A stretch of 56,346 nucleotides of DNA from an uncultured Allosphingosinicella sp. (GTDB lineage: Bacteria; Pseudomonadota; Alphaproteobacteria; Sphingomonadales; Sphingomonadaceae): the NCBI GenBank assembly GCA_934539295.1, contig CAKTCN010000024.1:1-56346 (forward strand). The letters are read 5' to 3'. Below, piece by piece: positions 1-10,689 of this stretch. Under the pieces are notes generated by a model. That model saw only the letters and a list, made by a program, of their open reading frames with translations, did no database searches and was not told the DNA's origin. Positions within the stretch are counted from its first letter, which is position 1, and each line of letters opens with the position of its first letter. Made by a program: the position numbers and the translations under genes.

Positions 1-2
1 CC

Positions 3-401
3 GCGCAGACCAAGGCGATGAAGAAGGTCGCCGGCTCGATCAAGCTGGAGCTCGCTCAGTATCGTGAAATGGCCGCCTTCGCGCAGTTCGGCTCGGATCT
101 CGATGCCTCCACGCAGAAGCTGCTCAATCGCGGTGCGCGCCTGACCGAGCTGCTTAAGCAGCCGCAGTTCAGCCCGATGCCGGTGGAAGAGCAGGTCGTC
201 TCAATCTTCGCGGGCGTCAACGGCTTCATCGACAACGTGCCGGTCTCGGCCGTCACGCGCTTCGAAAGCGCTCTGATCAGCTACATCAAGAGCGAGAAGC
301 CCGAACTCCTCGCCTCGATCCGCGACACCAAGGCGCTGAGCGACGAGACCACGGCCGGCCTCAAGGCTGCGATCGGCGACTTCGCCAAGACGTTTGCTTG
401 A
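3..401 (+). CDS. atpA: ATP synthase F1 subunit alpha, C-terminal part (partial)
   Basis: Only the last 132 codons lie in the window; the gene continues past the left edge and the frame is open from base 3. The visible part is the C-terminal helical domain of the catalytic-hexamer alpha subunit (…[12 protein letters not shown]…AQFGSDLD…[14 protein letters not shown]…), a stretch highly conserved in AtpA. It ends with TGA at 399-401. The gene is followed by atpG, atpD and atpC in the usual F1 operon order, so identity is secure although the nucleotide-binding core is not seen. A repeat-rich gap of 137 bp separates it from atpG. Confidence 0.96.
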   Translation, partial: AQTKAMKKVAGSIKLELAQYREMAAFAQFGSDLDASTQKLLNRGARLTELLKQPQFSPMPVEEQVVSIFAGVNGFIDNVPVSAVTRFESALISYIKSEKPELLASIRDTKALSDETTAGLKAAIGDFAKTFA

Positions 402-404
402 ACT

Positions 405-532
405 TAAGCCCTCTCCCCTTGCGGGAGAGGGTTGGGAGGGGGGAAAGACCTCTCCATCTGACGCACGATTGGGTTGAGGGGCATGTCCCCTCTCCCCGGC
501 CCTCTCCCGCAAGGGAATTGGGAGAAGGACAG
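405..532. repeat. GC-rich palindromic repeat element between atpA and atpG
   Basis: The gap holds two hairpin units. The first has arms CCCTCTCCC (409-417) and GGGAGAGGG (423-431); the second, less perfect, spans about 487-527. The same arm sequence appears in the atpD-atpC gap and at 16682-16708. Such paired CCCTCTCCC/GGGAGAGGG elements are typical dispersed intergenic palindromes of sphingomonads. Inside an operon they would fold in the mRNA and may affect processing or relative expression; that is inference. Confidence 0.75.
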
Positions 533-538
533 GAAGCA

Positions 539-2907
<2,369 letters not shown>

Positions 2908-2916
2908 GCGACGAAC

Positions 2917-3036
2917 GCCCTCTCCCGGCAGCGAGAGAGGATTGGGGTGAGCGGCCGAGCGCAGCGAGGCCGCCGACTCCGAAAAGAAGTATGAAGACCC
3001 TCACCCTACCCTCTCCCGCGCAAGCGGGAGAGGAGA
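2917..3036. repeat. Paired palindromic repeat between atpD and atpC
   Basis: There are two hairpins. The downstream one is perfect: CCTCTCCCGC (3010-3019), loop GCAA, GCGGGAGAGG (3024-3033), that is, a 10-bp stem closed by a GNRA-type tetraloop. The upstream one spans about 2918-2940. The inner flanks GGGGTGAG (2943-2950) and CTCACCCT also face each other, so the whole element may fold as a larger cruciform. The right arm contains purine-rich AGGAG just before atpC, so the hairpin could influence atpC translation (inference). Confidence 0.72.
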
Positions 3037-3049
3037 GACGGAAACGACA

Positions 3050-3307
3050 ATGGCCAGCCTGCACTTCGAACTCGTGACCCCCGAGCGCCTGATCCGCTCC
3101 GACGAAGTCCACATGGTCGTCGTCCCCGGCAGCGAGGGCGATTTCGGCGTGCTCGCCGGCCATGCGCCTTTCATGTCCACCATCCGCAACGGCGACCTGC
3201 TCGTCTACGCAACCGCGAACGGCGAGCCCGATCGGATCGCGATCGAAGGCGGCTTTGCAGAGGTCAACGACCGCGGTTTGACTGTATTGGCCGAAAAGGC
3301 TGCCTAA
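3050..3307 (+). CDS. atpC: ATP synthase F1 subunit epsilon, short form
   Basis: An 85-residue protein that matches the N-terminal beta-sandwich of epsilon ([15 protein letters not shown]…[22 protein letters not shown]…), the part that binds gamma and the c-ring. The usual two-helix C-terminal domain of about 50 residues is absent: the frame stops right after the strand ending in VLAEKAA. The ending looks clean rather than frameshifted, and I recall similarly short epsilon subunits in sphingomonads. In E. coli the missing domain provides epsilon inhibition of ATP hydrolysis; alphaproteobacteria use a separate zeta inhibitor, which is not in this window. Confidence 0.95.
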   Translation: MASLHFELVTPERLIRSDEVHMVVVPGSEGDFGVLAGHAPFMSTIRNGDLLVYATANGEPDRIAIEGGFAEVNDRGLTVLAEKAA

Positions 3308-3416
3308 CTTAAGTTAGATGCATGGAGCGCCATCAGGTTAGGCTGCTTTGCCCGTGCGTTAAATAGATGTGCCGTCCCGGATCCCGCAAGAAGCGGGCAG
3401 GGAAATAGGCACATCT

Positions 3417-4154
3417 ATGACACTGACTTTATTTGCGGCACTCGTGCTCGCACACATACGAACGCTCCCTGCTTATGGCGAATACCGGGCGGCAGCGGAT
3501 ATTTGCGCTCCGCCATCGCAATGGAGCAGCGGGCAATTGCGCGACCTTCGTGCCGCCTTTGTCCAGACGAGCCCGGACCGGCACGTGACAGCGGCGGTCG
3601 AGGAACAGATTGCCGACGACACCCGCACGATGCGAGCCTGCCTGGATGAGGTGGCCGCACGCGTAGCGATCTCCGCCACCAGCGGGATGGCCGGCGCTTT
3701 CGGGCAAAAGGGCGCGGCACCCTGGCTCGCCGACATTGCCAAGCGCAAGGCCGGAGCCGAGAAGGAGGTGCGCGCCTATTTCGTGGAAGCCGGCTACCGC
3801 CGGTCCCATGCCGCGCCCAAGCCGAGCACCGGCTTCTTCTATTGCGAAATCAAGTATCGCGATCCTGCCGGCTCCGACGGCGCTGGCATGGTCCACGCCC
3901 GTTTCGTCAGCCGCATCATGCCGGATCCAAGTCTGCGGAGCGACGCGGCGCCGAATATGGTGACGAAGGTCCAGTTGCGGTTCCTGGCCAATTTCAGGAC
4001 GTGGGTGAACGCTAATCATATCATCAAGGGCGTCCGTCCTTCAGTGTACGAAGCCGATCCGTCCTGCATCTCGCGGCCAACTTTCGCGGCGCTGCGCGAC
4101 TTGCGCGAGGGTACGGTGGCTCCCAACACGCCGGGCACGGCTTTCGGCGACTGA
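3417..4154 (+). CDS. Secreted hypothetical protein
   Basis: I do not recognise this 245-residue protein. The ATG at 3417 gives a hydrophobic signal-like start (MTLTLFAALVLAHIRTLPAYG); the frame extends upstream to 3369, but that adds a polar segment before the signal. The mature part has four cysteines (in ICA, RACL, FYCE and PSCI), enough for two disulfides, and no catalytic motif I can name. It stands alone between atpC and a convergent EamA transporter gene that ends 7 bp away. Probably a periplasmic protein of unknown role. Confidence 0.72.
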   Translation: MTLTLFAALVLAHIRTLPAYGEYRAAADICAPPSQWSSGQLRDLRAAFVQTSPDRHVTAAVEEQIADDTRTMRACLDEVAARVAISATSGMAGAFGQKGAAPWLADIAKRKAGAEKEVRAYFVEAGYRRSHAAPKPSTGFFYCEIKYRDPAGSDGAGMVHARFVSRIMPDPSLRSDAAPNMVTKVQLRFLANFRTWVNANHIIKGVRPSVYEADPSCISRPTFAALRDLREGTVAPNTPGTAFGD

Positions 4155-4161
4155 TGAACGC

Positions 4162-5118
4162 TCAGCGGCGGGTGTCGGTAGCAATTGTCTCCCCGTCTCG
4201 ATCGCGCTGCGAATTCCAGAGCCACAAGCCGCTGCCGACGATCATCGCCGCGCCACCAAGGGTGGCGAGGTCCGGGTGATCGCCGAACCACAGCCAGCCG
4301 AGCCCTACCGCGGCCAGCAATTGCACATAGGTCATGGGCGCCACCACCGCCGCGCTGGCCTTGGTCGTCGCGACATAGATGAGCAGGTGCGCCGTGGAGG
4401 CGGTCGTTGCCACCAGCAGGCATTTCAGGAGCACGCCGAGCGACGGCCATGACAGGGTGAACGCGCCACCCACCGCCATGTGGGCGACGATCGCGATGGC
4501 GGTCAGCAGCACAGCCGCGACCGCGGATACCAGGAACTGCATGGTCAGCACATGCCCCGCCCCTGCACACTTGCGGTTGAAGATCATCAGCCACGCCATG
4601 CCGAAGGCCGATCCGAGCGGAAGCAGCGCCGTGGCGCCCAACTCCAGCAGATTGGGCCGCAGCACCACCAGCACGCCCAGGAAGGCGAGCACGCTTGCCC
4701 CCCATACGGCTCGCGGCGCCTTCTCCCCCAGGATCAGCGCCGAAAGAAGGGCGGTAAGCATCGGATTGGTGAACTGCACCGAAGTCGCGTCCGCCAGCGG
4801 CATCGCATAGGTGGCAAGGAAGAAGGAAATCGTCGCCAGCGCAACCGACGCGCCGCGACCCAGCTGTATCCACGGCAGGATGGGCCGCAGTCCTTCGCGG
4901 CCATGAAACAGGGCAGCCGCGATGCCAAGGCCAAGCGCACCCGCCGAATAGCGCAGCATCGCCACACCGGTGGCCGGCCACTCGCCCGCCATCGTCTTCA
5001 CCACAGCATCGCCCAGCGACAAAGTGACAAATCCCGCCCCAGCGATCAGCAGGGCCTTGCCTGCTTCGCCCTTCCCTTTGCTGACGCTCACGAAAACTCC
5101 CTTGGCCGCGGCTGCCAT
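4162..5118 (-). CDS. DMT-superfamily (EamA) transporter
   Basis: A 318-residue polytopic protein with about ten hydrophobic segments arranged as two EamA repeats, the hallmark of the drug/metabolite transporter superfamily. Recognisable family features are the first-helix region GFVTLSLGDAVVKTMAGEWP, the RYSAGALGLG segment and the mid-protein TSVQFTNPMLTALLSALILGEK motif that ends the first repeat. It sits in the inner membrane; the substrate cannot be read from sequence, but EamA proteins typically export small metabolites. Its gene converges on the upstream hypothetical and diverges from the cpaF-type gene at 5199. Confidence 0.88.
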   Translation of the reverse strand: MAAAAKGVFVSVSKGKGEAGKALLIAGAGFVTLSLGDAVVKTMAGEWPATGVAMLRYSAGALGLGIAAALFHGREGLRPILPWIQLGRGASVALATISFFLATYAMPLADATSVQFTNPMLTALLSALILGEKAPRAVWGASVLAFLGVLVVLRPNLLELGATALLPLGSAFGMAWLMIFNRKCAGAGHVLTMQFLVSAVAAVLLTAIAIVAHMAVGGAFTLSWPSLGVLLKCLLVATTASTAHLLIYVATTKASAAVVAPMTYVQLLAAVGLGWLWFGDHPDLATLGGAAMIVGSGLWLWNSQRDRDGETIATDTRR

Positions 5119-5198
5119 CGGCCGCAGTTAGGTAATTGTCAAAGTTTCTGGGGCATTCACCATCTTAGAGTAAGTCATGCGTATCGAGGGTTTAGGCT

Positions 5199-6671
5199 AT
5201 GACGGCGTTCGGCCGCAGGAACGGACCACGGGCAAGCTTCGGCACCGCGCAGCCGATGCGGGGCGCTCCCCCGCCGCCGCGCCCCGCCACCGAAGATCAG
5301 ATCCCCAAGCCGGGTGACTTGCCCGGCGCGTCCGCCGCAGACGCCGCCATGGCGCGCCTCGCCGAACGCGTCGCCACCAATGCTGCAGGCGAGCTCAAGG
5401 CCGAGGGTTTCGAGGCCGCCGTCCACCGCATCAAGGAACAGGTGCTTCCCCGTCTCCTCGAGCGGGTCGATCCGGAGGCGGCGGCGACGCTCGACAAGGA
5501 TGAACTGGCCGAGGAATTCCGCCCGATCATCGGCGAGGTGCTGGCCGAACTGAAGATCAACCTCAACCGGCGCGAGCAGTTCGCGCTGGAAAAGGTGCTG
5601 GTCGACGAGCTGCTGGGCCTTGGCCCGCTCGAGGAGCTGCTGAACGATCCCGAGGTCAGCGACATCATGGTCAATGGCCCTAACCAGACCTTTATCGAGA
5701 AGAAGGGCAAGCTACAGCTCGCTCCCATCCAGTTCCGCGACGAGGAGCATCTGTTCCAGATCGCCCAGCGTATCGTGAACAAGGTCGGCCGCCGCGTCGA
5801 CCAGACCACCCCGCTCGCCGACGCCCGACTGATGGACGGCAGCCGCGTCAACGTGATCGTGCCGCCGCTGAGCCTCAAGGGCACGGCCATTTCGATCCGG
5901 AAATTTTCCGAAAAGCCGATCACGCTCGACATGATGCAGGGCTTCGGATCCATGTCGCAGAAGATGGCGACCGCGCTCAAGATCGCGGGCGCGGCGCGCA
6001 TGAACATCGTCGTGTCCGGCGGTACTGGCTCCGGCAAGACCACCATGCTCAATGCCCTGTCGAAACTGATCGACCCGGGCGAGCGCGTCATCACCATCGA
6101 GGACGCGGCCGAGCTGCGCCTTCAGCAGCCGCACTGGCTTCCACTCGAAACCCGCCCGCCGAACCTCGAGGGCCAGGGCGCGATCACCATCCGCGACCTC
6201 GTCATCAACGCGCTGCGCATGCGCCCGGACCGCATCATCCTGGGCGAAATCCGCGGGCCGGAATGTTTCGACATGCTGGCCGCCATGAACACCGGCCATG
6301 ACGGATCGATGTGCACGCTCCACTCCAACTCCCCGCGCGAGGCGCTGGCGCGTATGGAGAACATGGTGCTGATGTCCGACATCAAGGTGCCCAAGGAGGC
6401 GATCAGCCGCCAGATCGCCGACTCGGTCGATCTCATCGTCCAGGTCAAGCGCCTGCGCGACGGCAGCCGCCGCACCACCAACATCACCGAAGTGGTCGGC
6501 ATGGAGGGCGAGGTCATCGTCACCCAGGAACTTTTCAAGTTCGAATATCAGGACGAGGATGCCGACGGGAAGATCATTGGCGAGTATAAGAGCATGGGCC
6601 TGCGCCCCTACACGCTGGAGAAGGCCAAGCAGTTCGGGTTCGACGCGGCCTATCTCGAGGCGTGCCTGTAG
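5199..6671 (+). CDS. cpaF: Stand-alone CpaF/TadA-family secretion ATPase
   Basis: A 490-residue GspE/PilT-type ATPase of the CpaF group. After a Pro/Ala-rich, probably disordered N-terminus of about 50 residues comes the helical N-domain, then the P-loop GGTGSGKTT near residue 274, the Asp box ITIEDAAELRL, the Walker B-like ILGEIRGPE near 346 and the His box AMNTGHDGSMCTLHSNSP. It would power assembly of a Tad-type pilus or related filament at the inner membrane. No other tad gene adjoins it; the neighbours are transporters. A second cpaF is embedded in the tad locus 33 kb away, so this copy may serve another machine or be a spare motor. Confidence 0.92.
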   Translation: MTAFGRRNGPRASFGTAQPMRGAPPPPRPATEDQIPKPGDLPGASAADAAMARLAERVATNAAGELKAEGFEAAVHRIKEQVLPRLLERVDPEAAATLDKDELAEEFRPIIGEVLAELKINLNRREQFALEKVLVDELLGLGPLEELLNDPEVSDIMVNGPNQTFIEKKGKLQLAPIQFRDEEHLFQIAQRIVNKVGRRVDQTTPLADARLMDGSRVNVIVPPLSLKGTAISIRKFSEKPITLDMMQGFGSMSQKMATALKIAGAARMNIVVSGGTGSGKTTMLNALSKLIDPGERVITIEDAAELRLQQPHWLPLETRPPNLEGQGAITIRDLVINALRMRPDRIILGEIRGPECFDMLAAMNTGHDGSMCTLHSNSPREALARMENMVLMSDIKVPKEAISRQIADSVDLIVQVKRLRDGSRRTTNITEVVGMEGEVIVTQELFKFEYQDEDADGKIIGEYKSMGLRPYTLEKAKQFGFDAAYLEACL

Positions 6672-6694
6672 AACATCGAACAGCGGCGGCCTTG

Positions 6695-7324
6695 CTAGGC
6701 GAGTTTGGCCCTGAAAAGGGCCAAGCCGAAGCCGATGAAGATGAGACCGGTGACGCGATTGAAGCCGCGCTTGACGGACGGCCGGTCCAGATATGCGGAC
6801 AAACTGCGGCCGCCCGCGGCGTAGACCGAGAACCAAAAGCACTCGATTACCGCGAAGGTTGCCACAAGGATGCCGAATTGCGGCGCCTGTGCCCGGCTGG
6901 GGTCGACGAACTGCGGCAGGAACGCCGCGGCGAACAGGATCAGCTTGGGATTGCTGATTGCAATCGCGAAGCCCCCGCGAAACAGTGCGCCGGTCGACAC
7001 GCTGGACGGCAACCCGCGGGCACTTACGTCGATGGGCGCGGCATCCGCACGCCATGCCTTCAAGCCTAGAAAGATCAGATAAGCGACGCCGAGGTAGCGC
7101 AGGATGTCGAAGGCGCCAGGCACCGCCAGCAGCAAAGTGGTGAGGCCGGCGGCCGACGCCGTGAGAACCATCACGAGCGCAGTGAGGCAGCCAGCCATCG
7201 CCGCCACCGTGCGCCTGAAGCCCTGCTCCACGCTCCTCGACAAGATGTGCAGCATGTTCGGCCCGGGCGTTCCGGACAGCAGAAACACGGCTCCTGCGAA
7301 AAGCCACCAATTGTGAAGCGTCAT
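6695..7324 (-). CDS. LysE/RhtB-family exporter
   Basis: A 209-residue membrane protein with about six hydrophobic segments and the family signature near the N-terminus (FLLSGTPGPNMLHILSRSVEQGFR). LysE/RhtB proteins export amino acids or derivatives such as homoserine, threonine or lysine through the inner membrane, driven by the proton gradient. The exact substrate is not deducible. It converges with the cpaF-type gene, ending 23 bp from its stop. Confidence 0.88.
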   Translation of the reverse strand: MTLHNWWLFAGAVFLLSGTPGPNMLHILSRSVEQGFRRTVAAMAGCLTALVMVLTASAAGLTTLLLAVPGAFDILRYLGVAYLIFLGLKAWRADAAPIDVSARGLPSSVSTGALFRGGFAIAISNPKLILFAAAFLPQFVDPSRAQAPQFGILVATFAVIECFWFSVYAAGGRSLSAYLDRPSVKRGFNRVTGLIFIGFGLALFRAKLA

Positions 7325-7434
7325 GATCCTGGTCCTGATCCTGGTCGAGCCTTAGCCGGACCTGACATTCATAGCGGCGAAGCCCTCATTCTATCAGGAG
7401 GAGCCCCTTGCGTCCCCGGCATAGCGTTTATTCC

Positions 7435-7824
7435 CTACCTGCCTGGGCATCTTGCGAGAAAATGGCGCCGGCTAACCTCCATGGCCTCCTGCAGCAAAGC
7501 CTCTTCGCGCCTCCGGTCATCGAGCAGGCGCTGGCGATCGTCCAATGCGAGCTGCCGCAGGGCCAGCAGCTGGTCGGTTTCGAGCGGTGGCGGAGCATCG
7601 GGCGCAGCTTCCCGGATTGCACGGCGCGCCGCCATGGTTTCGGCACGCTCCGCATTGATACGCGCCTGCTCTCCATAGAAGGCGCCGAGTGCCGCGGTCC
7701 GGCGCCCCTGTTCGGCGGCAAAGACGGGAGTCGCATAGGGGCGATCACACCGCTCGATCGCGGCATTGAGCGCGTCGAGATCGAATGGAGCAAGGAGCGC
7801 AAGGGCAAGGATGAAGCCGGCCAT
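7435..7824 (-). CDS. Small exported, charged helical protein
   Basis: 129 residues: a short hydrophobic start (MAGFILALALLAP) suggesting a signal peptide, then a long Arg/Glu/Ala-rich stretch predicted helical and possibly coiled-coil (…QGRRTAALGAFYGEQARINAERAETMAARRAIRE… and …LALDDRQRLLDDRRREEALLQEAMEVSRRHF…), ending with one cysteine. I do not recognise the family. It lies 44 bp downstream of a small membrane protein gene on the same strand and is probably the last gene of a three-gene unit of envelope proteins starting at 8667. Confidence 0.62.
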   Translation of the reverse strand: MAGFILALALLAPFDLDALNAAIERCDRPYATPVFAAEQGRRTAALGAFYGEQARINAERAETMAARRAIREAAPDAPPPLETDQLLALRQLALDDRQRLLDDRRREEALLQEAMEVSRRHFLARCPGR

Positions 7825-7868
7825 GCGCGTCTTCTTGCCGCGCGCGTCGTCACCTGGCTAGGTCTTTG

Positions 7869-8183
7869 CTATCGGCGCAAGATCCTCACCGCCACCATCG
7901 CCGTCGGCAACCCCACGATCAGTGCACCCATGAAGGCATAGACCAGGAAGAAGACGCCTGCGAAGATCGGCATGCCCACGTTGGAAGGATGCTCGCCGCG
8001 CCCGGACAGAAGTGTGATCACGGTCATGACCACGAACAGCACGAACGCGATGGCCGGCACGCTCATTGCCGCCCAGATGCTGTTGGACAGGTATGAAGCG
8101 CCGGGCCGCCCGCGCTCCAATGCCCAGGCGGCAGCGACGGTGATGGCGACAACGCCCGCGATCGAAGCGATCAGGCCTTCCAT
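7869..8183 (-). CDS. Small integral membrane protein
   Basis: 104 residues with three clear hydrophobic spans (residues about 3-20, 34-57 and 74-98) and little else: MEGLIASIAGVVAITVAAAW…, VPAIAFVLFVVMTVITLL…, FAGVFFLVYAFMGALIVGLPTAMVAV. The start at 8183 is preferred to the longer frame from 8288 because a strong AGGAGG lies 7 bp upstream and the extra segment is Arg/Cys-rich read-through. Family not recognised. It lies 31 bp after the secreted-protein gene at 8215-8667, so the two are probably co-transcribed. Confidence 0.7.
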   Translation of the reverse strand: MEGLIASIAGVVAITVAAAWALERGRPGASYLSNSIWAAMSVPAIAFVLFVVMTVITLLSGRGEHPSNVGMPIFAGVFFLVYAFMGALIVGLPTAMVAVRILRR

Positions 8184-8214
8184 GACGCGCCTCCTCTTGC
8201 GTGACGGCAATGGT

Positions 8215-8667
8215 TCAGCCGCAGGGTGTGGCCGGCAGCATCTTCTTCGCGCCAGCCAGCGAGAGCACCTGCGTCTCGCCGCCCGCATAGCGCAGCGTCA
8301 CGGTGTCGCGCGCACGAATGTCGGCCCAGAGACTTCGGAATGCAGGCGAATTGGCCCGCAATGTCAGCGATCCATCCTGCCCTGTCGTGAAGCTGTGCGC
8401 GCGCGATCCCGCGCGCGATGAGGTGGTCAGCGTGAAGCGGCTACCGCCTGGCGCCGCCTTCCCCTTGATTTCCGTCAATATGGAGACATTGCCGTTGTCC
8501 TGACAGGCAAGGCCGAGCGCCCCGCCGGTGCCGCTCCCCCAGCTACCGGTCGAATATTGGCCGATGCCGTTCTGGAAATGGTAGTTCCACAGCCCGCTCG
8601 AACTCTGCCCCGCGGCCGCGCTGCCCACGCCCGCGATCAGGAATATCGCCGCCACTGCCGTCCGCAT
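8215..8667 (-). CDS. Secreted hypothetical protein
   Basis: 150 residues beginning with a classic signal peptide (MRTAVAAIFLIAGVGSAAAG, cleavage after AAA-G likely). The mature part is Gly/Ser/Thr-rich with aromatic residues (GLWNYHFQNGIGQYSTGSWGSG…) and looks beta-rich; two cysteines (ACQDN and the terminal PCG) may pair. The frame is open to 8775, but the added residues precede the signal peptide. No family is recognised. It seems to be first in a run of three small envelope-protein genes and has a promoter-like EcfG motif upstream. Confidence 0.66.
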   Translation of the reverse strand: MRTAVAAIFLIAGVGSAAAGQSSSGLWNYHFQNGIGQYSTGSWGSGTGGALGLACQDNGNVSILTEIKGKAAPGGSRFTLTTSSRAGSRAHSFTTGQDGSLTLRANSPAFRSLWADIRARDTVTLRYAGGETQVLSLAGAKKMLPATPCG

Positions 8668-8706
8668 GCACGCCTCCAGCCTTAATCCAAGATAAGCCAA
8701 AAGGAC

Positions 8707-8733
8707 TAACAAGCAGGGCGAAGCGGAAGTTCC
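8707..8733 (-). promoter_or_regulatory. Candidate EcfG (general stress sigma) promoter
   Basis: Reading the minus strand, GGAAC (plus 8729-8733) is followed after exactly 17 bases by TGTTA (plus 8707-8711). The consensus for alphaproteobacterial general-stress sigma factors EcfG/RpoE2 is GGAAC-N16-17-CGTT, so this matches all of the -35 and GTT of the -10. It lies 40 bp upstream of the ATG at 8667 in the correct orientation. No transcript data are available; chance occurrence is possible. Confidence 0.42.
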
Positions 8734-8780
8734 CGCCCCTCCCCGCCCGACGGGACGAGGAGGCGGCAGGTGCAAGGCGA

Positions 8781-9833
8781 TCAGGCGCCCATGGTCGCAT
8801 TGTCGATCACGAAGCGATATTTCACGTCACTGCGCTGCATGCGCTCGTAAGCGGCGTCGATTTCCTGTGCGCTGATCATCTCGATATCGGCGACGATTCC
8901 CTTTTCCGCACAGAAATCGAGCATTTCCTGCGTCTCGGCGATGCCGCCGATCAGCGACCCGGCGATGCTCGCGCGCTTGAAGATCAGGGCGGCGACATTG
9001 GGCGAGGGATGCGCGTGTTCCGGCACGCCGACCAGGGTCAGCGTTCCATCGCGCTTCAGCAAAGCGGTGAACGCGTCGAGATTGTGGCTTGCGGCAACGG
9101 TGTCGAGAATGAAGTCGAAGCTGTTCGCATGCGCCTTCATCTCGTCGGCGTTGCGCGACACGACCACCTCGTCGGCGCCCAGCGCCCTGGCGTCCTCACG
9201 CTTGCTCTCCGACGTAGTGAAGGCGACCACATGCGCGCCCATCGCGTGGGCGAGCTTGACGCCCATATGACCCAGCCCGCCGATACCGACCACGCCGACC
9301 TTCTTGCCTGGGCCGACATTCCAGTGCCGGAGCGGGGAATAAGTGGTGATGCCCGCGCACAGTAGAGGCGCGACGGCGGCCAGTTGCTCCTCGCCATGCG
9401 TGATCTTCAGCACGAAGCGGTCATCGACCACGATCCGCTGCGAATAGCCGCCCAGAGTGTGGCCGGGCGCATCGGGGGTCGGTCCGTTATACGTGCCGAC
9501 GAAGCCCTTCTCGCAATATTGCTCCAGCCCCTCGTCGCAGGACGGGCAGCCCTGACAGCTGTCGACCATGCAGCCGACGCCGACCAGATCGCCCACAGCG
9601 AAATTCGACACCTCGCCGCCGACCGCGCTCACTCGGCCGACGATCTCGTGGCCCGGCACGCAGGGGAAGAGCGTTCCCGCCCATTCGGAGCGCACGGTAT
9701 GCAGGTCCGAATGGCACACGCCGCAGAAGGCGATATCGATCTGCACGTCGCGGGGCCCGGGCGCGCGGCGCTCGATATCCATCGCCACGATCGGCTGGTC
9801 GGCGGCATGTGCGCCATAGGCTTTGGTCGTCAT
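8781..9833 (-). CDS. Zinc-dependent NAD(P) alcohol dehydrogenase
   Basis: A 350-residue medium-chain dehydrogenase of the cinnamyl-alcohol/YahK-like branch. Catalytic zinc ligands are visible in CGVCHSD (C37) and PGHEIVG (H62-E63), the four structural-zinc cysteines in CQGCPSC…QYC (C93, C96, C99, C107), and the Rossmann motif in VGIGGLGHMGVKLAHAMGA. Enzymes of this branch reduce aldehydes to alcohols, generally with NADPH, in the cytoplasm. It is last in a leftward set with a tautomerase and an exported cupin, opposite a LysR regulator, suggesting an inducible detoxification or catabolic unit. Confidence 0.93.
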   Translation of the reverse strand: MTTKAYGAHAADQPIVAMDIERRAPGPRDVQIDIAFCGVCHSDLHTVRSEWAGTLFPCVPGHEIVGRVSAVGGEVSNFAVGDLVGVGCMVDSCQGCPSCDEGLEQYCEKGFVGTYNGPTPDAPGHTLGGYSQRIVVDDRFVLKITHGEEQLAAVAPLLCAGITTYSPLRHWNVGPGKKVGVVGIGGLGHMGVKLAHAMGAHVVAFTTSESKREDARALGADEVVVSRNADEMKAHANSFDFILDTVAASHNLDAFTALLKRDGTLTLVGVPEHAHPSPNVAALIFKRASIAGSLIGGIAETQEMLDFCAEKGIVADIEMISAQEIDAAYERMQRSDVKYRFVIDNATMGA

Positions 9834-9876
9834 GTTCAGGTCCTTGTCTGGTCGTTTGAAGTTGAAGCGGCGGGGC

Positions 9877-10101
9877 TCACATCACATAGCCGGGCTTGCG
9901 AAAGAGCGTGTCTGGTTTCCCGATGATCTCGTCACGGTAAACGTCCGGCCAGGCGGAGGGTTCGACATCCTCGACGGACACGGACACGGATGCGTCCGAC
10001 ACCCCGGCCGAAGCGATCAGCGCCTGCGCGACCGCATCGGCGATCCTGCGTTTCTCGTCTTCGGATCGGCCGATATAGAGTTTCAAGGTCACGTGCGGCA
10101 T
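9877..10101 (-). CDS. 4-oxalocrotonate tautomerase-family protein
   Basis: 74 residues beginning MPHVTLKLYIGRS; after Met removal Pro becomes residue 1, the catalytic base of the tautomerase superfamily. Size and the beta-alpha-beta pattern (VTLKLYIG…EDEKRRIADAVAQALIAS…VSVSVEDVEPSAW) fit the 4-OT/PptA group, which interconverts keto and enol forms of small acids. The native substrate is unknown. It lies 4 bp from the end of the upstream cupin gene and 43 bp before the dehydrogenase, so the three are probably one operon. Confidence 0.85.
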   Translation of the reverse strand: MPHVTLKLYIGRSEDEKRRIADAVAQALIASAGVSDASVSVSVEDVEPSAWPDVYRDEIIGKPDTLFRKPGYVM

Positions 10102-10105
10102 CGGC

Positions 10106-10588
10106 TCAGTCCTCCCCGGCTTCCGCCAGATATTGTTCGTCGGTCACATGTTCCATCCACTCGACCATCTTTCCGTCTAAAGCTTCCTGGATGGCGATGT
10201 GGGTCATGGCGGTGGTAGGGGTGGCGCCGTGCCAGTGCCGATGTCCTGGCGGGCACCAGATCACATCCCCGGCGCGGATTTTCACCACCGCCTCGCCCTC
10301 GCACTGCGTCCAGCCGGCACCGGATGTCACGATCAGCGTCTGGCCGAGCGGATGCGTATGCCATGCAGTGCGCGCGCCAGGCTCGAAGGTGACGCTCGCC
10401 GCACCGTGGCGCGCCGGCGCAGGCGCGGTGTTGAGTGGGTCTATACGCACGGACCCGGTGAACCACTCGCCCGGACCCGTCTGCGACGGCTGGCTGCCGC
10501 TTCGCTTAACAATCATGGCTGGCTCCTGTGCCTGGGCCGTCGCCGCCGCGCCGGCGATGAGAGCGGCGAGGATGAGAAGCTTGCGCAC
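10106..10588 (-). CDS. Exported cupin-domain protein
   Basis: 160 residues. A signal peptide ([21 protein letters not shown]) precedes a single cupin barrel. Metal ligands are seen in the first cupin motif, [13 protein letters not shown] (H77, H79), and in the second, PPGHRHWHG (H116-H120 region). The sequence resembles the cupins often found next to carboxymuconolactone decarboxylase-like proteins and annotated as quercetin-dioxygenase-like. It should act in the periplasm; the reaction is not known. It leads the tautomerase-dehydrogenase set and diverges from the LysR gene at 10690. Confidence 0.85.
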   Translation of the reverse strand: MRKLLILAALIAGAAATAQAQEPAMIVKRSGSQPSQTGPGEWFTGSVRIDPLNTAPAPARHGAASVTFEPGARTAWHTHPLGQTLIVTSGAGWTQCEGEAVVKIRAGDVIWCPPGHRHWHGATPTTAMTHIAIQEALDGKMVEWMEHVTDEQYLAEAGED

Positions 10589-10612
10589 GTGCGTGTCTCC
10601 CGTCGCATGAAC

Positions 10613-10633
10613 AAGCCGTTCGGATAGCGGCTT
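10613..10633. promoter_or_regulatory. Candidate LysR operator
   Basis: AAGCCG (10613-10618) and CGGCTT (10628-10633) form a perfect 6-bp inverted repeat with a 9-bp spacer in the 101-bp region between the cupin gene and the divergent LysR gene. LysR regulators normally bind such dyads next to the divergent promoter they control. The LysR-to-cupin arrangement supports the role; the exact bases are inference. Confidence 0.35.
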
Positions 10634-10689
10634 CGATCAATGACGATTAGAGACGATGATATGCATGCGCTTGTGAACGAGACTCATCA

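Noticed and set aside
4480..5202. A 240-codon plus-strand frame opposite the EamA gene
   Set aside because: Composition (Arg, Gln, His) is that of non-coding frames; the EamA gene has clear membrane segments.
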